From: Polyangium sp. 15x6 | Lineage (GTDB): Bacteria; Myxococcota_A; Polyangia; Polyangiales; Polyangiaceae | Direction of reading: 5' to 3' | Length of the DNA stretch: 64,000 bases | NCBI RefSeq assembly: GCF_029960785.1 | Contig: NZ_JASBQE010000014.1 | Span: forward strand, 62,001-126,000 | Part shown: positions 1-9,552 of the stretch, piece by piece | How the letters are laid out: every line of letters begins with the position of its first letter | Position numbering within the stretch: position 1 is the stretch's first letter | Notes under the pieces: generated by a model | The model's input: only the letters and a program-made list of their open reading frames with translations | Database searches by the model: none | What the model was told of the DNA's origin: nothing | Made by a program: the position numbers and the translations under genes

Positions 1-3000
1 CGGCGGGTTTGTCCGCAATCGCCTCTACGGCGGGTGTCGCCTCGCGGCGCGTCTCCGGAGCGGGGCGGAGCCGCCCGAACAGGAACTCGGTCAACGCGTT
101 CGCCGTCGGATACGTCCACACGATCGTGGCGGGCATGGATTGGCCTGTGCTCGCCTCCAGCCGGTTTCTGAGCTCCAGACCGATGAGGCTATCGACGCCG
201 AGCGCGCGGAAGGGCGTGCTCGGGTCTAGCTTGGCCGGGTCCATGCGGAGCACGTGCCCGACGTGCTCGAGGACGAGGGCACAGACGAGCTGGCGTGCCC
301 GCTCGGGATCCGCGCCGCGGATCGAGCCGACGAGATCCTGATCCGAGGCGCGCGTGTCCGTGTGGGTGCTATCCGCGAAGAGGGAGGTGAGATAAGGCCA
401 CCCGACCGCGGTCGGATAGAAATCGGCCCACTGGCGCACGTCGATCGGGCACGGAGCGACGTGCGCCAGCCCGGTCGCCGCGACCCGCGCGAAGATGGCA
501 TGACCGTCGCGCGGGCCGAGGAGGCCGAGCCCGCGGCCTTCGAGCCTCGCTCCGCGGTTGTCGGACGCCGCGGCGAGCCCGATCTCCGCGAAAGGCCCCC
601 AGGCGATGGCCGATGCCGGCAAGCCGAGGCTCCGGCGATGATACGCGAGCGCATCGAGGAACGCATTGGCGGCGGTATAATTCGCCTGCCCGGGACTGCC
701 GAGGAGGGTCATCGCCGAGCTGTAAAGCACGAAGAAATCGAGCTTCATGTCTCGCGTGAGCGCGTCGAGGTGGACAGCGCCGGCGACCTTCGGGCCGAAC
801 ACGGCGCGGGCGCGCGCGACGGATTGATCGGGAATCATTCCGTCGTCGAGCACCATGGCCGCGTGCACCACGCCCTTCAAGGGGAAGGCGGCGGGGAGCG
901 ACGCCAGGATGGCTGAGAGCGCCGCGCGGTCGACCACGTCGGCCTGCGCCACCGTCACCTCGGCCCCGAGGCGCCGCATCGCTTCGATGGCCTCGCGTTG
1001 CGTTTCATTTTGCGGGCCGCGTCGACCGACGAGCACGATATGGCCCGCCCCTCGTTCGGCCATCCACGAAGCGAGCGACATCCCGAGCCCGCCGAGGCCG
1101 CCCGTGACGAGGTAGCTGGCATCCTGCTTCAACAGCGTCGCCTGCGCGTCCCCCGTTACCTTCACGCTGGGCTTCGTGGGTTCGTCGACCCGCAGGACGA
1201 GCTTGCCCGTGTGCTTGCCGCCGCGCATCTCCCAGAATGCCTCCTGCGCGCGGGACAGCGGGAACGTGCTGCGGGGAAGCGGCCGAATCTCGCCCCTCCT
1301 CACGTGCTCGAGGATCTCCAGGAAGAGCTCGCGAACGAGCTCCGGGCGCCTGTCGATCATCGTCCCGAGATCGACGAACGAGAACGTGAGCCCCTTCAGA
1401 AACGGCCTCAAGCCAATTCGATGATTCGCCTGGTAGTCCCGCCTGCCGAGCTCGACGAAGCGGCCCCCCTCGCGCAAGAGATCGAGGCTCTTCTCCAGGA
1501 AGGGTCCACCCAGCGAATTGAGGACGACGTCGACGCCCTCGCCGCCCGTGAACCGCAGCACGTCCTCCGCGAAGCGATCCGAGCGAGAATCCGTGACGAG
1601 CTGCACTCCCTGAGATCGCAGCCACGCGCGCTTCTCTTCGGTGCCCGCCGTGGCGATGATCTGGGCGCCCACGTGACGGGCCCACGCGAGCGCCGCCATT
1701 CCGACGCCGCCCGCGGCCGAATGGATGAGCACACGCTCGCCCGCCCGGAGCTTGGCGGCGCGGCAGAGCGAATGGTAGGCCGTCAGGTGCGCGATGGGGA
1801 GCGTCACCGCGTCCTCGGAGGCGAGGTCATCGGGCAGCGGGAACGTCAATACGGCGGAGGAAAGCACGTGCGTCGCGAACCCAGAGAAGCCCACGGCGAT
1901 CACGCGCTGCCCTTCGCGGAGACCCGTGACGCCCGGGCCGAGCCGCGCGACCCTCCCGACGCATTCGAGCCCCATGTTCGTCCTGCGCCCCTCCACCGCG
2001 GGGATCTCGCCGAGCACCGAGAGGACGTCACGGAAATTCATCCCCGCGACATCGACCGCGATCTCGACCTCTCCCTCCCCCGGCGTCGTACGTTCGAATG
2101 GCGCGAGGTGAATCCCATCGAGCACCCCGGGGCGGTCGTTCACGAGGCGATAGGGTCGATCCCCGGCAGGCTCCACGCGCGCCGAACTCGTCTGCGGCAG
2201 GGAGGCGCGCTCGAGCCGAGCCACGTGGCGGGCGGTGCCGCGCACTGCGACCTGATCCTCGTCCGTGTCCGAAAGCAGAAGCAAGACCAGCGATCGCGCC
2301 TCCACGAGGCTCTCCGGATCTCCGATATCCACGCGGAGGGGCCGCAGGCTCGGGTGCTCCATCCGGATCGTCCCGCCGAGCCCCCACATGAGCGCCTGCT
2401 CCGGCCGAACATGCGTGGCGTCGTGGACCGATTGCGAACGCAGCGTCACGAGGACGAGCCGGGGCGGATCCCGGAGCGGGCGCGCGCCGAGCGCCTGCGC
2501 GACGTGCAGCGCCCCGGCAAAGCCCCGCAGGCTCGCCTCGGCGAGCGGATCCGCGAGAGGCGCGTCGCTCGAGGGCGCGTCGAGGCCCCACGCGCAGATC
2601 ACGCCACGGAGCGGCGAAGGGACGCGAAGCGAATCCGCGATCATTCGCTCCACGGCGTGGCGATCGAGCGGATCGATGCCGCCGGCGCGATCGTCGGAGC
2701 GGCCGAGCACGACCTGCACGTCTCCGCCTGCCGAGGCAAGCTCGGCCGCGATCTTGTCCGCGAATTCTCTCCGGTCCGAAAGCACGAGCCAGCGCCCCGG
2801 CGCGGTCTTCGCGAGAGGCCGCGGAGGCTCCTCGAAGTCCCTCCACGCGACGCCGAGGAGCCATTTCGACCATGGCTCCGCCTGCGCGGTCGCGTCGCGT
2901 CCGAGGGGCTCGAGGTGCAATCCGTCGACGCGGCCGACGAGCGCGCCGCTCTCCTCCCAGATGCAAAGATCGGCGACGAGCCCAGGCGCCCCGCGCCGCG

Positions 3001-6000
3001 CGGAGACCGTCGCCTCGCACCACACGAGCTTCGATGCCGCGCGAAACCCGTACACCCGATCGATCTTCACGGGCACGAGCGGGCCCGCGGGGAGGTGCGC
3101 GTCCGCTGGCTCGGCGGCGAACAGCACGTGAATGCACGCATCGAGCAGCGCGGGGTGGATCACGAAAGCGTCGGCCCCCGACGCGGCGTCGGGCAGGGCG
3201 ATGAGCCCGAGCGCACGCTTGCCATCGGCGTCGCAGAAGAGCCGTCGCAAGCCGCGAAATGCCGGGCCATATCGATGACCCCTCTCCGAAAAACTCTCGT
3301 AATGTGCGTCGACCGATCGCTCGCGCGCGCAGCGCGCCCTCGCCTCGTCGAGCCGCAGCGCACCCTCGCTCCTACCCTCGTTTTCGGGCGCCGGCCCGAC
3401 GCGCGCCGCGACGAGCTCTTGCCACCGCTCCGCCTCGCGCCCCGCCGAGCTTTGCCGCTCGGCGATGCTCAGTCGGAAGCTCGACGGGCCCGCTTCCTCC
3501 AGTGTGATCTGGACGAGCGTCGACGCGGTGTCGGTCAGGACGAGCGCCTGACGGAGCTCGACTTCCTCGAGCAAGACGCCCCTATCGCGGAGCACCTCCT
3601 TCGCCGCGGCGAGCCCCATCTCCACGTAACCCGCGCCGGGGAAGACGCAGCTCTCCTCCACGCAATGGTCGCGCAGCCAGGGGAGCGTGTCGAGCGACAA
3701 CACTTGCTCCCAGAAGACCGCGCCCTTCGGCACGGACATTCGAAACGGCGCCCCGAGCAGCGGGTGACCCGAGGTCGCGCCCGCTCGAGGAGCCGCCGTA
3801 CCCCTCGGGCTCGGCACGTCCAGCCAGTATCGCTCTCGCTGGAACGGATACGTGGGGAGCGGCGCCCGCTGCGCTCCGCGGAACATCCTGGCATGATGGA
3901 TGGCGACGCCGCTCGTGTGCAGCTCGGCCCAGGACGATAGCACCCGCGCGAGCGAACCATGCTCGCGCCGCAACGTGCTCACGATCAGGCCGGACACGCC
4001 TGCGGCTTCGAGGTTCGCCTGCAACGGCATGGCGAGCAGCGGGTGGGGATTCACCTCGATGAAGACGCGGTGACCGTCCGCGATCAGCCGCTCCGTGGCG
4101 TCCGCGAACCGGACCATCTTCCGGAGGTTGTGGTACCAGTATTCCTCGTCGAGCGCAGGGCCATCCAGCCGATCGCCGGTGACGGTCGAATAGAATGGGA
4201 CGCTCGGCGCCCTCGGAGCGAGCCCACCGAGGATCTGCGACAGCTCGCCCTGCATCACCTCCATCTGCGCGTAATGGGTCGCTACGTTGAAATGAAGCTT
4301 TCGTACGAAGATCTGCTCGTCCGAGAGCTCACGGACGAGCTCCTCGATGGCCTGTGGATCGCCGGATACCGAGGTCGCCTTCGGCCCATTGACGGCCGCC
4401 ACCTCGATCCGACCACCGAAGCGGGCGAGCCTCTGCGAGAGCTCCTCGCGCGACAGCTCCGTCGTCGCCATCGCGCCGGTGCCGAGGAACCTCGTGAGCG
4501 CGCGGCTGCGTCGTCCGACGACCCGCGCGGCGTCCTCGAGCGACAGCGCGCCGGACACGTAAGCCGCCGCGATCTCCCCCTGGCTATGGCCCACGACGGC
4601 GTCTGGCTCGACCCCGAGCGAACGCCAAAGCGCGGCGAGCGACACCATCATCGCGAAAAGGACGGGCTGCACCACGTCCAGCCGGTCGAGCGCCGGAGCC
4701 CCTGGCTCGGACCGGAGAACCGCAAGGACCGAGAAATCCGTATGCGGCGCGAGGGCACGCTCGCACTGCTCCATCTGCGCGCGAAAGACCGCCGAGCTCT
4801 CGAGGAGCGGGAGCGCCATCCCCGCCCACTGCGACCCCTGACCCGGGAACACGAAGACGATCTTTCCGAGCGGCCTCGTTCGGCCCTCGACGACCTCCTC
4901 GACGCGCTGCCCGTTCGACAGCGCCTGGAGCGCCGCGAGCGCCGCTTCACGCTCGCGCGCGACGACCACCGCCCGGCGCTCGAAATGCGCGCGCGTCGTG
5001 GCCAGGGAGTGGGCCACGTCTCGGAGGTCGAGCTCCGGGGACGACGAGAGGTGCGCGAACAGCCGCACGGCCTGCGCGCGGAGCGCCGGCTCAGTCTTGC
5101 CCGAAAGAGCGAGGGGCACGGGCGGCGCCGCGGCCGGAGCAGGCGCCTCGAGAGCTTCATTCCGTAGGGCCCCTAGCGTCTCTGCGAGCTCCGGCCTTCG
5201 CGCGTCGAGGCCTCGCGCATGGCGGAAAACCTCGCGGAAGCGCGGATCGAAGCCTGCCTCGAACAGCGCCCCGAGGCTCTTCAACAAGCTCGCGCGCTCG
5301 TCCTCGTACCGGAAGCAGGACGGTAGCGCCGACGCGCGCGCCGCGATCGATTGAATGGTCCGTTCGATCGATTTGACGAGCACCGGGTGCGGGCCGAGCT
5401 CGAGGAAGACGGCCGGGCTTTCCGAGGCAATGGCCGCGATGGCCTTCTCGAAGAGGACCGTGCTCCTCAGGTTCTTCGCCCAGTATTCGGGCGAGCACTC
5501 GGAGCCGTCGAGCCACCCATCGAGCGCGGTCGAGCGGAACCGCACCCTCGTCGTGCGGGGCTTGATCCCGAGCAGGCTCGCGCGGAGCGGATCGAGCAGC
5601 GGGTCCATCTGCGGGCCGTGCGCCGCGAAGCCCATTTTCACGCGCTGGCACAGGATCCCTCGCGCAGAGAGGCGCGCCTCGGCGCGCTCGAGGTCCTCGA
5701 TCGTCCCGGAGAGCGCGACCGCACGCGGACCATTGACGGCCGCCAGCGCGAGCCCCTCGGCGTCTCTCAGGACCGCCTCGAGCGTCTGGTCCGCCGGAAG
5801 GACGACCGAGAGCACCCCACCCCGCCCGGCAACCGTGCCGATCCATCGGCTGCGCTCGACGATCACGCGCATTGCGTCATCGAGCGAGAGCGCCCCGGCC
5901 AGGTACGCAGCCGTCACCTCGCCCATGCTGTGACCCACGACGACGTCGGGCTCGATGCCCCAGGAGCGCCACAGCGCAGCGAGCGCCGCGGACACACCGA

Positions 6001-8098
6001 ACATCACGGCCTGGACGACCTCCGGCGCGTCGAGGCGTGAGCTCGTCTCGTTCGCGAGGAGCTCTCCAAGGATGGTGAAGCCTCGAAGCGCGGAGAGTGC
6101 TCGGTCGCAAGCCTCGATTTCGGCGCGGAACACCGGCTCCGTCGCGACGAGCGAACGGGCCATGCCCACCCATTGCCCACCGTGCCCAGGACAAACGAAT
6201 ACGAGCCGCGGACGCGGCGCCGCGGGCTCTCGCGCGCCGATCCCCCCGGAGAGCAGGCTCGACAAACCCGTGACGAGTTCGTCGCGCGAGCTCGCCGCGA
6301 CGGCCCCGCGGTAGGCCCCGCGCGGACCACGCTCCGTCACGGTACGGCAAAGGCCCTCCGCTTCGGCGAAGCTCTCGAGCTGGCTCGCGCAATCGAGCGC
6401 GTCGAGGACGCTCCGTCGGAGTGACCGCGGATCATCGGCGGCGAGCGCGAGGAGGAGACCGTTGCTCCCGGGCGCTGCTTCGAGGATGGCGTGACAGTTC
6501 GTCCCCCCGAACCCGAACGAGCTCACGCCTGCGCGAGGATTCGCTTCGTGCCGAGGCCAGGCTTCGAGCTTGGTCTGCACTGCGACCCGGAGCGACTCGA
6601 AGGGAATGTGGGGATTCGGCCGCTCGAAGTTCAGGCTCGGCGGCAACATCCGGTTGCGCAGCGAGAGCGCCACCTTCATGAGCCCCGCGACGCCGGCGGC
6701 AGCCTCGAGATGTCCGAAGTTCGTCTTGATCGACCCGATGCGGACCGGTCGCTCGGCGGGGCGGCTCGCCCCCAGGACCGCGCCGATGGCTCCCGCCTCG
6801 ATCGGATCGCCCAGGATCGTGCCCGGGCCGTGTGTCTCGATGTAATCGATCGACTCGGCGTCCACGCCCGCCTCGAGGAGCGCTCGGCGGAGCATCGCTT
6901 CCTGGGCCTTCGGGTTCGGCGCCGTGAGGCCGTTGGAGAACCCGTCGTTGTTCGTCGCGCTCCCGCGGATGACGCAATAGATCGGATCGCCGTCCGCGAT
7001 GGCCTGGCGAAGCGGCTTCAAGAGGAGGAGCCCGCCGCCTTCTCCGCGAACGTAGCCGTTGGCAGCAGCGTCGAATGCACGGCATTGTCCGGCCGGGTTC
7101 ATCGCGCCGAGCTTCGTCATCGCGACCGTGCTGTGCGGCGACGAGATGATGTGGACACCGCCCGCGAGGGCCATCGTCGACTCGCCCAGCCGCAGGCTCT
7201 GGCACGCGAGGTGGATCGCCATGAGCGAGGAGGAGCACGCCGTGTTCACCGTCAAGCTCGGTCCCTCGAACCCGAGGGCATAACTCACGCGAGCCGAGAT
7301 GATCGACGTATCCTGCCCCGTCGCGGTGTGCTGGTCGATGACCTCCGGATCACCGTTCGTGAGCCTCGCGTAATCGCTCCACATCGCTCCGACGAACACG
7401 CCGATTGCGCGCCCGCACAAGGCGGCGGGATCCATCCGCGCGTCTTCGATGGCCTCCCAGGCCATCTCCAGCACGATGCGCTGCTGCGGATCCATGTGCT
7501 CGCCTTCGCGGCGAGAAATGCTGAAGAACGGCGCGTCGAATCGATCGACCCCGTCGACGAAGCCGCCCCAGCGCGTGCTCATCTTGCCGGGCTTCTTGAG
7601 GTCCTCGTCGAAGAACGCCTCGATATCCCACCGCTCCGGCGGGACCTCCCGGATACCGTGCCGCCCCTCCCGCAAAAGCTTCCAGAGCTCGGCCGGCGAG
7701 GACACGCCGCCGGGCAGACGGCAAGCCATACCGATGATGGCAATGGGCTCGGCGAGGTCCGACCGCGTATCCGCGGGCTGCGCCTCCAGGCGAGCGGGCT
7801 CGACGGCGACCGCCGAGGACGACGTTGCGGCATACCGCGACAGCGCCTCGATTGTCGGATATTCCCATGCTGCCGTGGGCAGGAGGGGGCGCCCAATGTG
7901 CGACGACAGGCGAGCCACGAGGGCGGTCAACGGTGCAGACTCGAGCCCGAGCTCGCGGAAGCGCCGTTCCCTTCCAATGGAGTCGGGCGACACGCCGAGC
8001 AATCGCCCCACTTCCGTCTGAAGCCACACGCACAATGATTCTTGGTTCGAGGACGCGGACACTTTCACGCTCGCACCGAGACCGGTATCCTTATCCAT
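1..8098 (-). CDS. Type I PKS with split loading module, ACP-KS-AT-AT-DH-ER-KR-ACP (C-terminus beyond window)
   Basis: First protein of a modular polyketide assembly line; about 2700 residues are visible and the frame runs off the left edge. Domains: N-terminal ACP (Ser54 in GLES); KS with Cys288 in TACSSS, a His in ETHGPGT and a second His in NFGHLEAA; a first AT (GHSMGE, Ser724); a second AT (GHSQGE, Ser1172); DH (His1478; HPALLDACIH for the second motif); a reductase-type structural segment; ER (GGVGMAA, near 2134); KR (GGLGGLG, then LDD, and YSS...NYTAAN); ACP (GVDS, Ser2637). The ER and KR predict a fully reduced extension. An ACP ahead of the KS plus two consecutive ATs is the split loading module known from myxobacterial lines such as soraphen and spirangien. 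The start ATG at 8098 follows no strong Shine-Dalgarno; it was chosen because it begins just ahead of the ACP. Substrate motifs are FAAH and VATH rather than canonical HAFH or YASH, so extender choice is not called. Confidence 0.95.
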   Translation of the reverse strand, partial: MDKDTGLGASVKVSASSNQESLCVWLQTEVGRLLGVSPDSIGRERRFRELGLESAPLTALVARLSSHIGRPLLPTAAWEYPTIEALSRYAATSSSAVAVEPARLEAQPADTRSDLAEPIAIIGMACRLPGGVSSPAELWKLLREGRHGIREVPPERWDIEAFFDEDLKKPGKMSTRWGGFVDGVDRFDAPFFSISRREGEHMDPQQRIVLEMAWEAIEDARMDPAALCGRAIGVFVGAMWSDYARLTNGDPEVIDQHTATGQDTSIISARVSYALGFEGPSLTVNTACSSSLMAIHLACQSLRLGESTMALAGGVHIISSPHSTVAMTKLGAMNPAGQCRAFDAAANGYVRGEGGGLLLLKPLRQAIADGDPIYCVIRGSATNNDGFSNGLTAPNPKAQEAMLRRALLEAGVDAESIDYIETHGPGTILGDPIEAGAIGAVLGASRPAERPVRIGSIKTNFGHLEAAAGVAGLMKVALSLRNRMLPPSLNFERPNPHIPFESLRVAVQTKLEAWPRHEANPRAGVSSFGFGGTNCHAILEAAPGSNGLLLALAADDPRSLRRSVLDALDCASQLESFAEAEGLCRTVTERGPRGAYRGAVAASSRDELVTGLSSLLSGGIGAREPAAPRPRLVFVCPGHGGQWVGMARSLVATEPVFRAEIEACDRALSALRGFTILGELLANETSSRLDAPEVVQAVMFGVSAALAALWRSWGIEPDVVVGHSMGEVTAAYLAGALSLDDAMRVIVERSRWIGTVAGRGGVLSVVLPADQTLEAVLRDAEGLALAAVNGPRAVALSGTIEDLERAEARLSARGILCQRVKMGFAAHGPQMDPLLDPLRASLLGIKPRTTRVRFRSTALDGWLDGSECSPEYWAKNLRSTVLFEKAIAAIASESPAVFLELGPHPVLVKSIERTIQSIAARASALPSCFRYEDERASLLKSLGALFEAGFDPRFREVFRHARGLDARRPELAETLGALRNEALEAPAPAAAPPVPLALSGKTEPALRAQAVRLFAHLSSSPELDLRDVAHSLATTRAHFERRAVVVAREREAALAALQALSNGQRVEEVVEGRTRPLGKIVFVFPGQGSQWAGMALPLLESSAVFRAQMEQCERALAPHTDFSVLAVLRSEPGAPALDRLDVVQPVLFAMMVSLAALWRSLGVEPDAVVGHSQGEIAAAYVSGALSLEDAARVVGRRSRALTRFLGTGAMATTELSREELSQRLARFGGRIEVAAVNGPKATSVSGDPQAIEELVRELSDEQIFVRKLHFNVATHYAQMEVMQGELSQILGGLAPRAPSVPFYSTVTGDRLDGPALDEEYWYHNLRKMVRFADATERLIADGHRVFIEVNPHPLLAMPLQANLEAAGVSGLIVSTLRREHGSLARVLSSWAELHTSGVAIHHARMFRGAQRAPLPTYPFQRERYWLDVPSPRGTAAPRAGATSGHPLLGAPFRMSVPKGAVFWEQVLSLDTLPWLRDHCVEESCVFPGAGYVEMGLAAAKEVLRDRGVLLEEVELRQALVLTDTASTLVQITLEEAGPSSFRLSIAERQSSAGREAERWQELVAARVGPAPENEGRSEGALRLDEARARCARERSVDAHYESFSERGHRYGPAFRGLRRLFCDADGKRALGLIALPDAASGADAFVIHPALLDACIHVLFAAEPADAHLPAGPLVPVKIDRVYGFRAASKLVWCEATVSARRGAPGLVADLCIWEESGALVGRVDGLHLEPLGRDATAQAEPWSKWLLGVAWRDFEEPPRPLAKTAPGRWLVLSDRREFADKIAAELASAGGDVQVVLGRSDDRAGGIDPLDRHAVERMIADSLRVPSPLRGVICAWGLDAPSSDAPLADPLAEASLRGFAGALHVAQALGARPLRDPPRLVLVTLRSQSVHDATHVRPEQALMWGLGGTIRMEHPSLRPLRVDIGDPESLVEARSLVLLLLSDTDEDQVAVRGTARHVARLERASLPQTSSARVEPAGDRPYRLVNDRPGVLDGIHLAPFERTTPGEGEVEIAVDVAGMNFRDVLSVLGEIPAVEGRRTNMGLECVGRVARLGPGVTGLREGQRVIAVGFSGFATHVLSSAVLTFPLPDDLASEDAVTLPIAHLTAYHSLCRAAKLRAGERVLIHSAAGGVGMAALAWARHVGAQIIATAGTEEKRAWLRSQGVQLVTDSRSDRFAEDVLRFTGGEGVDVVLNSLGGPFLEKSLDLLREGGRFVELGRRDYQANHRIGLRPFLKGLTFSFVDLGTMIDRRPELVRELFLEILEHVRRGEIRPLPRSTFPLSRAQEAFWEMRGGKHTGKLVLRVDEPTKPSVKVTGDAQATLLKQDASYLVTGGLGGLGMSLASWMAERGAGHIVLVGRRGPQNETQREAIEAMRRLGAEVTVAQADVVDRAALSAILASLPAAFPLKGVVHAAMVLDDGMIPDQSVARARAVFGPKVAGAVHLDALTRDMKLDFFVLYSSAMTLLGSPGQANYTAANAFLDALAYHRRSLGLPASAIAWGPFAEIGLAAASDNRGARLEGRGLGLLGPRDGHAIFARVAATGLAHVAPCPIDVRQWADFYPTAVGWPYLTSLFADSTHTDTRASDQDLVGSIRGADPERARQLVCALVLEHVGHVLRMDPAKLDPSTPFRALGVDSLIGLELRNRLEASTGQSMPATIVWTYPTANALTEFLFGRLRPAPETRREATPAVEAIADKPA

Positions 8099-8801
8099 GA
8101 TTGATGTAAGACCGGCCCACCGGCATCGGTCACTCTCACCCGCTCCGAAGCCTAATAGAGATAGAGAGCAAGGGCACCGGGCTATAGCATCTCACGCCTC
8201 TCGTGCGCAAGAGGCTTTCGACGCCCCCTCGGTGCACAGAAAGCTCGTGTTGACTGGGGGAGCCTAGTCATCCATGTCGTCCTGGCGGGTAACCGGACGA
8301 GCGCCACGCATGCCCATCACGTTCAGCTTGACATGCGTGAACACCTGTGCGTGACACGGCGGTTTTCATTGACGCACCTCGCCGCGCTCCTCCACGCGGG
8401 ATGGTCAGCCGGCGGCGCGCCGGGCCCCGCGACGGCGACCTCGCGTCTCACCCCTGAGCATGAGCAGAAATTCAACCCCCACAAGCAAGAATTCAACCTC
8501 CGGATCGACTTCCTGAAGCCATCGAAATAACCAAAGCATACACCACTGCGTAACAGTACACACCAACGCGGGATTGCGCTGGACGTAACGCGCCGTTACT
8601 GGTAGGACTTGTTGTCCTGCGAGATTTTTAACAGGAAAGCATCGGTTCATCGTGCATGATAGATGCGGGGAGGGGGTCGACTCGCAAGAGCCGGCTCCGC
8701 ATCACCCCGATGGGGCGAACGCCCCTCGGTGCGATTCTGCTGAAGATCATTCTAAGGCGGGCACTTCTCGTCAATCGAGAAGTACCCCTGTCGGAGGCAG
8801 C
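8099..8801. promoter_or_regulatory. Divergent intergenic region between PKS and the small-protein/kinase operon
   Basis: About 700 bases separate the divergent starts at 8098 (-) and 8802 (+). I see no convincing gene here. The stretch around 8520-8660 is noticeably richer in A+T than the flanking coding DNA and contains small inverted repeats, so promoters and operators for both directions probably lie here. A TTGACA hexamer at 8328-8333 has no matching -10 at the right spacing. Confidence 0.5.
8585..8599. promoter_or_regulatory. Perfect 6-3-6 inverted repeat, possible operator
   Basis: GTAACG, three bases, CGTTAC: a perfect palindrome about 200 bases upstream of the small-protein start. 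A second, weaker dyad (AGGAC, five bases, GTCCT) follows at 8604-8618, and a GTAAC half-site occurs near 8545. The spacing suggests a dimeric regulator site for the plus-strand operon; this is inference from symmetry alone. Confidence 0.3.
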
Positions 8802-9119
8802 ATGGAGATCAGAAGAATCAAAGGGATCAAACGAATCGTGATTCCGCAGGCCGCGCAGGCTGCGGGGGCTTCGACGGGCCCGATCGTCATCAAGGGAAAG
8901 AAGTCGAAGCGGAGGAAGCTCTCCAGGAGCTCGAGGCTCATGGAGAAGATTACCCGGCGCAGCGCGCGTGCCAATCGTGCGGTCCTCGATCAGTACCTCG
9001 CCCGGCACAATCGCTCGAACCGGAAGAAGAAGAACGGCTGGTTGAAGGACCTGTCGAAGAACATGTTCGCTGCCGGCCGGAAGGGTCGGAAGAGCTTCAA
9101 GTTGAGCTCGTTGTTCTAG
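8802..9119 (+). CDS. Short, very basic protein (105 aa), divergent paralogue of the next gene
   Basis: Function unknown. The ATG at 8802 is chosen because CGGAGG sits just upstream; the frame is open further upstream but that extension lacks a ribosome site. The protein is rich in Lys and Arg (clusters near residues 32-42 and 71-76) and has no signal peptide or membrane segment. Residues about 27-48 (PIVIKGKKSKRRKL, then RLMEKI) align with PIIIDLGKKKRKL and RLMDRI of the following 96-aa protein, so the two look like diverged tandem copies of one family. It is the first gene of a six-gene plus-strand run. The basic composition is compatible with nucleic-acid or anionic-membrane binding, but nothing shows which. 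Confidence 0.75.
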   Translation: MEIRRIKGIKRIVIPQAAQAAGASTGPIVIKGKKSKRRKLSRSSRLMEKITRRSARANRAVLDQYLARHNRSNRKKKNGWLKDLSKNMFAAGRKGRKSFKLSSLF

Positions 9120-9167
9120 TTCGAAGACGATCGGGGCGACCCGATCGAGGAAAGCGATAGATTCACC

Positions 9168-9458
9168 ATGGCCACCGAGACAGCATCGACGAAGTCGTCC
9201 GCAGCCGCGGGAGCGGCCGCTCCCGCGGCCGCTGCGGCAGCGACGCAGGAGCCCATCATCATCGACTTGGGGAAGAAGAAGCGAAAGCTCGTTCGCAAGC
9301 TCCGCAAGGGCAAGCCGAACCGGCTGATGGATCGCATCATGGAGGTCCTCGATGACGGGAGGGCGGCCAAGGCGATCCCCTCCGATGCCCAGCCGGTCGT
9401 GATCATCGTTCGCGAGAAGAAGCGCGCGAAGATCGGCAAGATGTGGGGACTCGGTTGA
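9168..9458 (+). CDS. Short basic protein (96 aa), DUF6200-like
   Basis: An Ala-rich N-terminus (residues about 10-27) is followed by PIIIDLGKKKRK, a basic stretch, RLMDRIMEVLDD and a C-terminal hydrophobic strand with basic residues (PVVIIVREKKRAK). This order matches my memory of the small bacterial DUF6200-type family; the family number is from memory and the role is unknown. It lies 48 bases after its shorter-motif paralogue and 94 bases before the UbiB-like kinase gene, from which a strong hairpin separates it. Possibly an accessory factor of that kinase; this is inference from neighbourhood. Confidence 0.75.
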   Translation: MATETASTKSSAAAGAAAPAAAAAATQEPIIIDLGKKKRKLVRKLRKGKPNRLMDRIMEVLDDGRAAKAIPSDAQPVVIIVREKKRAKIGKMWGLG

Positions 9459-9480
9459 ACATCGATTTCACATGAGGGCC

Positions 9481-9510
9481 GGGGGCTGATCGATTCTCGG
9501 ATCAGCTCCC
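9481..9510 (+). other. Strong intercistronic hairpin (11-bp stem)
   Basis: GGGGGCTGATC pairs with GATCAGCTCCC around an 8-base loop, with one G-U pair. No T-run follows, so it is not a standard intrinsic terminator. It lies between the 96-aa gene and the kinase gene and could stabilise the upstream message or damp read-through, giving more small protein than kinase. Confidence 0.5.
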
Positions 9511-9552
9511 GTCCGTCTCCGAGCTCGGCGACGTTCCTACTGCCATATCACC

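Noticed and set aside
998-3940. 980-codon open frame on the plus strand
   Set aside because: It is the antisense shadow of the PKS ER/KR/DH region; composition is Arg/Glu/Pro-rich without domains, as expected from high-GC codon bias.
6491-8038. 515-codon plus-strand frame
   Set aside because: Antisense to the PKS KS and N-terminal ACP; no family resemblance or ribosome site.
8328-8360. Sigma-70-type promoter starting with TTGACA
   Set aside because: No acceptable -10 hexamer at 16-18 bases and no start codon at a sensible distance.
8652-8801. N-terminal extension of the 105-aa basic protein to an upstream ATG
   Set aside because: The extension lacks a ribosome site and differs in composition, while CGGAGG precedes the ATG at 8802.
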